A DNA stretch of 64,000 nt from Gp6-AA40 sp036274155 (GTDB lineage Bacteria; Acidobacteriota; Vicinamibacteria; Vicinamibacterales; UBA2999), in assembly GCA_036274155.1 (NCBI GenBank), contig DASUGH010000188.1, forward strand, positions 62,001-126,000, read 5' to 3'. A model generated the notes under the pieces. It saw nothing but the letters and a program-made list of their open reading frames with translations. It ran no database searches and was not told the DNA's origin. Numbering within the stretch: position 1 is the first letter of the stretch; every line of letters starts with the position of its first letter. The position numbers were made by a program, and so were the translations under genes. Shown here one piece after another: positions 40,507-48,697 of the stretch.

Positions 40507-40572
40507 GGTGTGAACCGAGCTGAAGCTCGGTTCTGCGAAGGGCCCGCTGGTCCGCCTGAAGGCGGACCCTAC
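40503..40572. repeat. Cloverleaf-like palindromic element between convergent genes
   Basis: Outer arms GTAGGG (40503-40508) and CCCTAC (40567-40572) enclose two perfect hairpins: AACCGAGCT/AGCTCGGTT (40513-40532) and GGTCCGCCT/AGGCGGACC (40549-40568). The outer arms overlap the TAG stops of both convergent genes. It probably acts as a terminator and belongs to the GGCGGACC repeat family. Confidence 0.85.
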
Positions 40573-41615
40573 TTCGGAGGCGCCGGCGCTGGAACGATCG
40601 TCGCTGGCAGCGGCCAGTTCCCGTCGTACGGCGGCCAGTTCGGCACGGCGAGCGTCGGCGGCGGATAGAACATCGACGTATAGATCGTCTTGATCCTGCC
40701 GTCCTCGACGTTGAACCACTCGCTGAAGACGTTCCGCGGCGTCGGCGAGCCGGGACGACGGATGAAGACGGCCAGGCCGAGCACGATCTGCGCTTCCTCG
40801 TCCACGAGCGGAATGCGGCGCGCAACCACCATCGACAGGTTGAAGTTCTGCAGCCCCGAGACGCAGTCGTTCGACGCCGGGCCGGGCGGTGGGGTCGTGC
40901 CGGCGGCCGGTGCGGGACCGGCCGGTGCTGCGGGCCCCGCCGGCGCAGCGGCCGGATTGGCAGGCGGCAGGAAGCGGCCCGCCGGCGCCGGCGATCCGTT
41001 CTCCGCCCGGCCGCAGCCGGGGTGTGTCAGCGCCACCGAGCCGTCGTGCGAGGTGATCGCATCGAAATAGCTCTCCACCACGGCAATGAGCTCGTCGCGC
41101 GACAATCGCTTTGCCGCCGGCACGACCCGGTCCGGCGGCGGGTTGGCGATCAGGTATGCCGGGTTGAGCAGGTTCGCGGGCGGGCGCCCCGGCTGCCGCG
41201 CCCCGCTCAGCCCCGGGTCGTTCTCGCGCGCCAGATACCACTCCGCCTCGCTGATCTTGCGGTTCTGCACACGGAGCCGCACGGTGGCCAGGGCGACAGT
41301 CCCGCTCTCTTCGATCAGCCCGTAGTAGCCCGCCTGGCCGCTGACCGCGTCGACGTAGCGGCGCTGCATCTTGCCGAGCGCGGTCACCGTCTTCCACACG
41401 CCGCCGCCGGGCGGGACGTTGATGGCGTTCTCGGTCTGGCGGAACCCGACCATGAGCGGCACTGCCGCCGGGTCGTGCTTGATGACCGCCGCAAGGTATT
41501 GATCCAGCATCGTCTTCAAGCACGCCCGGTCGCACGTCGCCTGCGCCGACGCGTCGCTGGCGCTGCCGAGCGCCACCATCACCGCCACTGCGATTCCCAG
41601 TCCACGTCGCGTCAT
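40569..41615 (-). CDS. Secreted hypothetical protein, two NTF2-like halves
   Basis: 348 aa with a signal peptide (MTRRGLGIAVAVMVALGSASDASAQ in two parts, cleaved near 25). 'CDRACLKTMLDQYLAAVIKHDP' starts a first NTF2/SnoaL-like segment, and 'LIAVVESYFDAITSHDGSVAL' starts a second. Both have the 'xxxYLxAxxxHDP' helix seen in ketosteroid-isomerase-like folds. A Pro/Ala-rich linker (residues 225-250) interrupts the second half before 'FNLSMVVARRIPLVDEE'. Four or more cysteines suggest disulfides in the periplasm. Family assignment is by eye; the function is unknown. Confidence 0.6.
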   Translation of the reverse strand: MTRRGLGIAVAVMVALGSASDASAQATCDRACLKTMLDQYLAAVIKHDPAAVPLMVGFRQTENAINVPPGGGVWKTVTALGKMQRRYVDAVSGQAGYYGLIEESGTVALATVRLRVQNRKISEAEWYLARENDPGLSGARQPGRPPANLLNPAYLIANPPPDRVVPAAKRLSRDELIAVVESYFDAITSHDGSVALTHPGCGRAENGSPAPAGRFLPPANPAAAPAGPAAPAGPAPAAGTTPPPGPASNDCVSGLQNFNLSMVVARRIPLVDEEAQIVLGLAVFIRRPGSPTPRNVFSEWFNVEDGRIKTIYTSMFYPPPTLAVPNWPPYDGNWPLPATIVPAPAPPK

Positions 41616-41648
41616 GGTTTCCTCTGTACGGCCCGAAGCCGAAAGACC

Positions 41649-41680
41649 GGACCCCGGACCCCGGACCCCGGACCCCGGAG
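41649..41680. repeat. GGACCCC heptamer tandem repeat
   Basis: Four and a half consecutive GGACCCC units between the secreted-protein gene (starts 41615) and the convergently positioned end of the FG-GAP gene (41686). Same unit length and similar composition as the CTCGGGG array at 3982-4068. Confidence 0.85.
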
Positions 41681-41685
41681 AAAGG

Positions 41686-42906
41686 CTACTTATTCTCGTA
41701 CCACTTCAGCGACCAGGGATCGCTGTTGTCGATACACGCCACGTCCATCCGGCGATCGCCGTTGATATCGGCGGTCACACAGCTGTTGGCCGAGATTCCC
41801 GCGTCGAGCACCATCCGCTGCCACGTCTGACCGGTGGGGTCGGCCGCCTTGTAGTAGAAGACGCCAGGCTTCACGCCCCTCGCTGCCCCGCGCGTGCCGC
41901 CCGACACGATCTCGTGGTTGCCGTCGCCGTCGCTGTCGACCAGCACCAGCGAGTGCGAGCTGTTGATGCGCGTGTCGATGACGTTGCGCGGCCCGAGACC
42001 GGAGGGCGTCTCCAGATACACGACCACCTGGTTGCCGTGGAACGGCTCGTTGGTGGCCATCAGCTTCCGCTTGTTGAACGTGCCAACGGCGACATCGCTG
42101 GCGCCGCCCTGTGGCCACGGCGCGGGATCGCCCTTGGCGATCTCGGTGCGCGTCCATACGCCACCGCGTCCCTGGCTGTGCGCGAAGATCCCGACGTACC
42201 CCGCCGTCAGCACGTCGTCGCGGCCGTCGCCATCCCAGTCGCCGATGAACAGCCCGTGCACCACACCCTGATTGGCCTCGGTGATCGTCTCCACCTTCCA
42301 TTCTGGCGGACGATAGGCGCGCAAGGGCGTGGACGTATGGTCGGGATCGCTGAATCCCTCGCGTGCCGTCGCGCCCAGAATCGGCGCGTTGATCAGGATT
42401 GCCTGCCCGTCGATGGTGACGAAGCGCACACGATGCGACGTCGGAATGGCGTCGATCTCCTTCAGCGTCCAGAGCTCACGCGGGTCGCCATTCGAGTGCA
42501 GGATGGCGACCTTGCCCGCGCTTCGCGCCGGGCTGGTGCTGAATTCATACGCGAGGCCGATCTCCGGGATGCCGTCGCGATCGGTATCCGCTGCCGCGAG
42601 ATTGATCATCCGCGGCGCGCTGCGGGTGATGACGTGCGGCGTCCAATCGGGGTTCTCGTACCACAGCAGCTCCATCATCGACGACCCGAGCCCGATCAGA
42701 TCGACTTTCCCGTCCTTGTTCATGTCGGCGGCGGTCACCTGATAGCCGCCGCGAATGCCGGTCGCCACGACGTGCGTGGCGAACGGCGCCGGTGGATCGG
42801 ACAGGGTGGCGGCAACCGGCGGAGCCGGTGCCTGCCCGGCGATGACCGTCAGGCCGAAGACGACGGCGCCGGCCGCGACGACGAGTGAGTAGGTGACTGC
42901 CCGCAT
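41686..42906 (-). CDS. FG-GAP/VCBS repeat secreted protein
   Basis: 406 aa. A signal peptide or N-terminal anchor (VVAAGAVVFGLTVIAG) precedes a beta-propeller of calcium-binding repeats: 'AADMNKDGKVDLIGLG', 'AADTDRDGIPEIGLAYE', 'IGDWDGDGRDDVLTAGY', 'LVDSDGDGNHEIVSGG' and 'TADINGDRRMDVACIDN' at roughly 65-residue spacing. Each contains the DxDxDG-type calcium loop. Such propellers usually bind ligands at the cell surface. No catalytic domain is present. The gene probably sits in a minus-strand unit with the following secreted protein (70-nt gap). Confidence 0.82.
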   Translation of the reverse strand: MRAVTYSLVVAAGAVVFGLTVIAGQAPAPPVAATLSDPPAPFATHVVATGIRGGYQVTAADMNKDGKVDLIGLGSSMMELLWYENPDWTPHVITRSAPRMINLAAADTDRDGIPEIGLAYEFSTSPARSAGKVAILHSNGDPRELWTLKEIDAIPTSHRVRFVTIDGQAILINAPILGATAREGFSDPDHTSTPLRAYRPPEWKVETITEANQGVVHGLFIGDWDGDGRDDVLTAGYVGIFAHSQGRGGVWTRTEIAKGDPAPWPQGGASDVAVGTFNKRKLMATNEPFHGNQVVVYLETPSGLGPRNVIDTRINSSHSLVLVDSDGDGNHEIVSGGTRGAARGVKPGVFYYKAADPTGQTWQRMVLDAGISANSCVTADINGDRRMDVACIDNSDPWSLKWYENK

Positions 42907-43109
42907 GGCTCCTCCCGATGACCGACCGGCGACATCTTACCCGGTTTGAGCTGGCAACCGGCGACCGGCACATCCGGACGCTCTTATGTACTGGCCGGAT
43001 CCCGGATGCCGCGAGGCGCACGTCAGCGCACCGCGCCACCGGCAACGACGCGTTGGAGGGATAACCTCGAATGGCGCGGGCACCGGCGGATCTCTCCCTG
43101 AGATCCGCT

Positions 43110-44219
43110 TCAGTCTGGCTTCCAGCGCGTCCTCAGGCGCCCGTGCGCATCGAACCAGAAGTAGCCCTCGAGTGATCCAAGCGCGAAGAGCGCCAGGTTC
43201 TGGTCGTAGTACTTCGCCGGTTTTCCGAACAGGCCGGTGCTCGCATCGAGCTCAGCGCGTACACGCGACAGTTGTGCACTCGCCAGGTCCTGCTCACCAA
43301 GTGCGGTGAGAAACGGGATCAGGGCGGCTGAAAAGCCGACCGGCCCTTTCGCACTGTCGATGCGTCCGTCCGTCCGAACCTTCTCCGGCACTGTCCCGCT
43401 GCTCCGAACGGCGCCTGTCATTCCCGACAAGACGCGCAGCAGCGGTTCACGCTCGCGTGCATCGGCATGAAGGAGACCGACCCACAGATACACCCGGATT
43501 GCGTCGTAACTTCCCAGTTCCGACGGCCGGACGCGGCCGGCGGAATCGACGTCCATCCAGTCCATGGCAAACCCGCGCGGTGCCGACTTCTCGATCAGCG
43601 CCGGGAGCGAGGGCGCCATCTCGCGCCACGGCCCTTCCGGCAAGAGCTCGGCAAGGCGTGCAAAGAGCTGCGGCGTGAGGTAACTGGGATTGAGCCGATA
43701 CGTCTCGTCTTTCTGGAATCCTCTGGCGCCTGGGGTGAGCGTCACGCCGACGTTGGGAATGTGCGCAACCTCCTGCTCGGCGATCCGCGCGGCCAGCGCG
43801 CCCCCGAGCTGACGGTAGCGAGGCTCGCCCCACGCATCACCGGCCTCCAGCAGCGTATACGCCATCCACACATCGGCATCGGACGCCGAATTGGCATCGA
43901 GCACGCGCCACTCCCCGTCCGGCGCACGCCCCCACAGCCACGACGGAAGCCGCGAGCCGAGATCGCCGCCCGCGAGATTGCGCTCCGACCAGGCCAGCAA
44001 ACGGTCGAACCGCGATCGATCGTTGGCCACCAGCGAGAAGAACATCGCATACGCCTGCCCCTCGGAGGTCGTGCGATCGCCCGCATCCCGATCGATGACG
44101 CGCACCTGATCGTCGAGGAACCTGGCGGCATAGCTTCGCCACAACGGCCACTCCTGAGCACTGATGACGGTATCGGCCGTGAATGCGAATGCCAGGGCTA
44201 TCACAATGCAGCGCCTCAT
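43110..44219 (-). CDS. bcsZ: Glycoside hydrolase family 8 endoglucanase (cellulose synthesis)
   Basis: Periplasmic beta-1,4-endoglucanase accompanying cellulose synthase. 369 aa from ATG 44219, which gives a signal peptide (MRRCIVIALAFAFTADTVISA in two parts). The GH8 catalytic acid is E53 in 'RTTSEGQAYAMFF', and 'DANSASDADVWMAYTLLEAG' supplies the conserved Asp/Trp cluster near 110. 'LNPSYLTPQLF' and 'YYDQNLALFALG' are typical of BcsZ. The frame extends upstream to 44315 but without a signal sequence. It is divergent from the bcsAB fusion gene across 165 bp. Confidence 0.92.
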   Translation of the reverse strand: MRRCIVIALAFAFTADTVISAQEWPLWRSYAARFLDDQVRVIDRDAGDRTTSEGQAYAMFFSLVANDRSRFDRLLAWSERNLAGGDLGSRLPSWLWGRAPDGEWRVLDANSASDADVWMAYTLLEAGDAWGEPRYRQLGGALAARIAEQEVAHIPNVGVTLTPGARGFQKDETYRLNPSYLTPQLFARLAELLPEGPWREMAPSLPALIEKSAPRGFAMDWMDVDSAGRVRPSELGSYDAIRVYLWVGLLHADAREREPLLRVLSGMTGAVRSSGTVPEKVRTDGRIDSAKGPVGFSAALIPFLTALGEQDLASAQLSRVRAELDASTGLFGKPAKYYDQNLALFALGSLEGYFWFDAHGRLRTRWKPD

Positions 44220-44384
44220 CGGTACTCCCTCACGACAACGAAGACGCGACCACGTGGCGCATGCAAATCGAGGCGCACCGCAAGCGCGGCAGGGCAACGG
44301 TCCGGTTGCAATCACGCGGTAGAGGTGCCGTGAGCACGAACGTTGCTGGCGAACAGAAGGGTCCCGTTTGCAGATTCATCCAGT

Positions 44385-47300
44385 ATGCAGATCCTCGGAC
44401 GAGTCGTCGTTGTCATCGGATGTGCGGGCCTGGGTCTCCTGCTGATCGTCCCTCTCGGCTGGAAGGAACAGGCCTCTCTCGGCGCCACGCTCTTCGCTGT
44501 CGCCCTCGTGCTCGATCGCCTCTCGAGTTCGCGGACAGTGACGCTGGCGTTGATGTCGATGTCGCTGTTCGCCACGTTCCGCTACGGGTACTTCCGCGTC
44601 ACTCAGACATGGGACGGCCTGACCAGCGCGGGGCATTGGCAGCGTTGGGACACCGTGCTCGTGCTGGTCCTGCTCTGCGCCGAGTTCTATGCGTTCCTCA
44701 CGCTCGTCCTCGGATACTTCCAGACGCTTCGCCCGCTGCAGCGTCCACCCGTGTCGTTGCCGGCCGATTCCGCCGACTGGCCGACCGTCGACGTGCTCAT
44801 TCCCACCTACAACGAGCCGCTCAGCGTCGTGCGGACGACGATGCTCGGCGCGCTGGCGATGGAGTACCCCGCGGACAAGATGAAGGTCTACGTGCTCGAC
44901 GACAGCAAGCGCGAGGAGTTTCGCCAATGCGCAGCCGCCGTCGGCGCCAGATACCTGACGCGCGAGGGCAACGCCCACGCCAAGGCTGGAAATATCAACG
45001 CCGCCCTGACGCAGACTGATGGCGAGTACGTAGCCGTCTTCGACTGCGATCACGTCCCGACGTCGTCGTTCCTGCAGACTACGGTCGGCTGGTTCATCCG
45101 CGACGACAGACTCGGCCTGGTGCAGACGCCACACCATTTCTATTCGCCGGATCCCTTCGAGCGCAATCTCGACAGCTTTCGCAAGGTTCCCAACGAGGGC
45201 GAGCTGTTTCATCGGCTCATCCAGGACGGCAACGACCTGTGGAACGCGAGCTTCTTCTGCGGCTCGTGCGCAGTCCTGAAACGGTCGGCGCTCGAGGCCA
45301 TCGGCGGGGTTGCTGTCGAGACCGTGACCGAGGATGCGCATACCGCGCTCCGCATGCAGCGGAGCGGGTGGAACACCGCGTACATCAACATCCCGCAGGC
45401 GGCGGGGCTGGCCACGGAGAGCCTGGCCGCGCACATCGGCCAGCGAATCCGCTGGGCGCGAGGCATGATTCAGATCCTTCGACTCGAGAACCCGCTCCTC
45501 GGGCGCGGCCTCACGCTGGCGCAGCGGCTCTGCTACTTCAACGCCAGCACGCATTTCCTGTTCGCGTTGCCGCGCTTGATCTTCCTGACCATGCCGCTGT
45601 CGTACCTGCTGTTCGGTCTGGTCAACATCTACGGCTACTCGCTGGCGGTGTTCGCGTACGCGCTCCCCCACATCGCGATCTCGGGGGTGACGAACTCGCG
45701 AGTCCAGGGCCGGCACCGCTTCTCGTTCTGGAACGAAATCTACGAAACCGTGCTCGCTCCGTTCATCCTCCTGCCGACATTTCTCGCACTCGTCAACCCG
45801 CGGCTCGGCAAGTTCAACGTCACCAGCAAGGGCGGCGTGATCGAACGCTCGTATTTCGACTTTCGTCTCGCCCTGCCGTTCATGCTGCTGCTCGGTCTGA
45901 ACATCGCCGGCCTGGTCATGGCGGCGCGGCGGCTCCAGATCGATCCTGCTCACGCCGACACCATCGTGCTGAACGCGATCTGGACGGCCTACAACGTCGT
46001 GATTCTCTCGGTGGCGGCCTCGGTGGCGTGGGAGCGTCGTCAGCGACGCGCCGAGCCGCGGCTCGATGTCCGCGCTCCGCTCTCGGTTGTCCTCGCGGGC
46101 GGTCAACACGCCGCCGGGTTTACTTCCGACGTGTCCCTGCAGGGCCTGACGGGCCGCTTCGACGCCCCGGTGCACCTCGCGAGGGGCACGCCGGTCGACC
46201 TCGTTCTTGGCGGGCCCGACACGCGGTGCCATCTGAAGGCCCGGGTCGCCGCGTCAGTGGGCCGCGAGATGCACTTCGTGTTTGGCCACGTCGGCCTGCG
46301 TGAAGAGCGATACCTCCTGAGGCTCGCGTACTTGCGTCCGCAGGCGTGGCTGTGGTGGCACGCGGCGCGCGGACGGGATCATGCCCTGATCAGTCTGGCG
46401 CGGATTCTCTGGCTTGCGCTGCGGGGGTTCGTGCTGGTCCCGTTCGCTCTTCTCATCCTTCCGCGCACCCTGTGGGCACACCTGTTCACCCGCAACCCCG
46501 CCAGGCGGCAGACAGCGAGGAAGAGACGCGAGCGGATCGCGGCCGCCCTGCTGGTGATCAGCTTCTACCCGCCGGTCGACGCCGGCGCACAACGGGCTGC
46601 GAACGTCGCGTCAAGCGCCTCCGAATTCGAGCAGGTCTACGAGATACGCGGATCGGATTCGCGCCGGTCGATCGGGCTCACCGGGGCCGGGGCCACTCAC
46701 ACCATGTTCTTCAGCGTCCCGGTTACCAAAATCATCAGTCGAGCGGCGCTTCGCGTTCACTACGCTGCTCCGCTCCTCGGGCGCGGTGAAGGGCGCCTCG
46801 TGCTGTTGCTCAACGGCAGCACCGTCGCTTCGCTGCCGCTGGATCGACCAGATGGCCTCCTCGACGTACCGCTTCCGACCGACCTGTTGACGAACGACAA
46901 CAGCCTGACCCTTCAGCTCAGCGGGCAGTGCCGGGCGTGTACCGAACGAAGCGGCGCATGGCTCCGGATCGATCCCTCGAGCGCTCTTACGGTTGGGGGG
47001 ACGCGGCTGCTCATTCCAGACGACCTCTCACTGCTGCCGATTCCGTTCTCCGATCCCGCAAGCCAGCGCTCCTGGAGCCTGCCTCTCGTATTCATGGAGC
47101 CGCCCGACCACCGCACGCTGGAGGCCGCTGCCATGATGGCCTCGTGGTTCGGCGTGGCATCCGACGTCCGCAGCGTCCGATTTCCAGTCACGATCGGAGC
47201 CCTCCCGACCGGAAACGCGATCGTCCTGGCCCGCCGCGGCAGCGCCCTCGCGACGAGCCTTTCGGTCCCGCCGGATGTCGAGCGGTTCGTCGCCATCCGC

Positions 47301-48689
47301 GAGAACCCGCGCGATGCGTACGGAAAGCTGCTGATCCTCAGCGGAGCCGATGGCGACGACCTCGTCGGCGCGGCCCGCGCATTCGTGACCCGCTCGTGGT
47401 TCCCGGCCGGCACCGCAACGGCGTCTCTGGAGAACCTGCGGGTACCGGCGCGGCCCCCCTATGACGCGGCGCGATGGTTACCGACCAATCAACTCGCGCA
47501 GATCGGCACCTATACGACGGACGAGCGGCTGCGGATACATGGGTCGGGCTCGGTCGACATTTACTTCCGCCTTCCACCCGACCTGTTCCTGGGCGCTCGA
47601 GACTCGGTGCCGCTGCAACTCAGGTTTACCTACGACGGTGTCGCGACCAATCGGCCGGCGGCCGTCCACGTCCGCCTGAACGGCGCGGACGTCGACAGCA
47701 TTCGGCTGCCGGCGGTGCAGTCGGCGACGACCGCCAGCGAAATCTTCCGTCTGCCCACAGGACAGCTTCAGCCGTACATCAACACCCTGACGGTGGTTGC
47801 GGACTTCGGGATCGGCAAGTCACCAGCAGCCCCAACTCAATACGTGGCGGTGCATCGCAACTCGTCGATTGACCTCCGGCGCCTGCCTCACTCAGTGGTG
47901 CTGCCTCGCCTGGAGCTCTTCGGTCAAGCCGGCTACCCGTTCACAGGGCGCGCGGATCTCGGAGAGACCGCAGTTGTCGTACCGGCCGAAGCCACGCCGG
48001 CCGACTACGAAACGCTGTTGACCATGGCCGGCTTCTTTGGAGCGCAGACGGGAGCGCCGGCCACGGCGCTGACAGTGACCGACGCCGCGCATGTCGCCGG
48101 GCTTCGTGACAAACACATGATTCTGCTCGGCCGAGCCGTCTCGCAGCCTCTGCTCCACTCGTGGGCGGACTCCATGCCGCTTCGGGTTGCCGAGCGCACG
48201 GCTACGCTCAACCCTCGCCCGGAGCCCTCTCGACTGCTGCACCCCGAGCTGCCGTTCCGGCCTGCCGACCGTGGACGTCTTGCGACGTTGCTCGCCCACG
48301 ATCCGTCGCCGGATCTCATCGTCGAGCAGTTCGTCTCGCCGTTGCGTGCGGATCGGTCGGTTGTCGCCATCGTCCCTGGCGGCGCCGGAGCGGAAGACGC
48401 CGTCGCGGCTCTGTTCGCGCCAGGTGAGCGAAAGGGCCCGGTGTACGGCGGCGTCTCCGTCTCGCGCGGAGGCACGTTCCAATCGTTCCTCCTCGGGGTT
48501 CAGGCCTATCGCGCCGGCGACCACGACGTGTATCGCCAGGCGAGCGTGTTCGTCATTACACATCACTGGCTGATACCGGCTGCCGTCGTCGTGTTGGCCC
48601 TCCTCGTTGCCGTACCACTTCGACAGGGTGTGGAGCGAACGGCTCGCCGCCGTCTGGGTCATGCCATCGCACCGCACCATTCCAAGTAG
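44385..48689 (+). CDS. bcsAB: Cellulose synthase BcsA-BcsB fusion
   Basis: 1434 aa from ATG 44385 (TTG 44343 is a weaker choice). BcsA part, about 1-725: GT2 motifs 'VLDDSKRE', 'VFDCDHVP', 'SFFCGSCAVL', 'TEDAHTALRM' and 'QRIRWARGM', plus membrane helices. The PilZ domain has RAEPR (RxxxR) and 'DVSLQG' (DxSxxG), so c-di-GMP activation is expected. BcsB part, about 735-1434: after a basic patch there is a retained signal-like helix (RIAAALLVISFYPPVDAGAQ), the jelly-roll and flavodoxin-like repeats and a C-terminal membrane helix (WLIPAAVVVLALLVAV). No stop or frameshift lies between them. The catalytic and export subunits are thus one chain, as in Komagataeibacter AcsAB. Confidence 0.93.
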   Translation: MQILGRVVVVIGCAGLGLLLIVPLGWKEQASLGATLFAVALVLDRLSSSRTVTLALMSMSLFATFRYGYFRVTQTWDGLTSAGHWQRWDTVLVLVLLCAEFYAFLTLVLGYFQTLRPLQRPPVSLPADSADWPTVDVLIPTYNEPLSVVRTTMLGALAMEYPADKMKVYVLDDSKREEFRQCAAAVGARYLTREGNAHAKAGNINAALTQTDGEYVAVFDCDHVPTSSFLQTTVGWFIRDDRLGLVQTPHHFYSPDPFERNLDSFRKVPNEGELFHRLIQDGNDLWNASFFCGSCAVLKRSALEAIGGVAVETVTEDAHTALRMQRSGWNTAYINIPQAAGLATESLAAHIGQRIRWARGMIQILRLENPLLGRGLTLAQRLCYFNASTHFLFALPRLIFLTMPLSYLLFGLVNIYGYSLAVFAYALPHIAISGVTNSRVQGRHRFSFWNEIYETVLAPFILLPTFLALVNPRLGKFNVTSKGGVIERSYFDFRLALPFMLLLGLNIAGLVMAARRLQIDPAHADTIVLNAIWTAYNVVILSVAASVAWERRQRRAEPRLDVRAPLSVVLAGGQHAAGFTSDVSLQGLTGRFDAPVHLARGTPVDLVLGGPDTRCHLKARVAASVGREMHFVFGHVGLREERYLLRLAYLRPQAWLWWHAARGRDHALISLARILWLALRGFVLVPFALLILPRTLWAHLFTRNPARRQTARKRRERIAAALLVISFYPPVDAGAQRAANVASSASEFEQVYEIRGSDSRRSIGLTGAGATHTMFFSVPVTKIISRAALRVHYAAPLLGRGEGRLVLLLNGSTVASLPLDRPDGLLDVPLPTDLLTNDNSLTLQLSGQCRACTERSGAWLRIDPSSALTVGGTRLLIPDDLSLLPIPFSDPASQRSWSLPLVFMEPPDHRTLEAAAMMASWFGVASDVRSVRFPVTIGALPTGNAIVLARRGSALATSLSVPPDVERFVAIRENPRDAYGKLLILSGADGDDLVGAARAFVTRSWFPAGTATASLENLRVPARPPYDAARWLPTNQLAQIGTYTTDERLRIHGSGSVDIYFRLPPDLFLGARDSVPLQLRFTYDGVATNRPAAVHVRLNGADVDSIRLPAVQSATTASEIFRLPTGQLQPYINTLTVVADFGIGKSPAAPTQYVAVHRNSSIDLRRLPHSVVLPRLELFGQAGYPFTGRADLGETAVVVPAEATPADYETLLTMAGFFGAQTGAPATALTVTDAAHVAGLRDKHMILLGRAVSQPLLHSWADSMPLRVAERTATLNPRPEPSRLLHPELPFRPADRGRLATLLAHDPSPDLIVEQFVSPLRADRSVVAIVPGGAGAEDAVAALFAPGERKGPVYGGVSVSRGGTFQSFLLGVQAYRAGDHDVYRQASVFVITHHWLIPAAVVVLALLVAVPLRQGVERTARRRLGHAIAPHHSK

Positions 48690-48697
48690 GTGACCCT

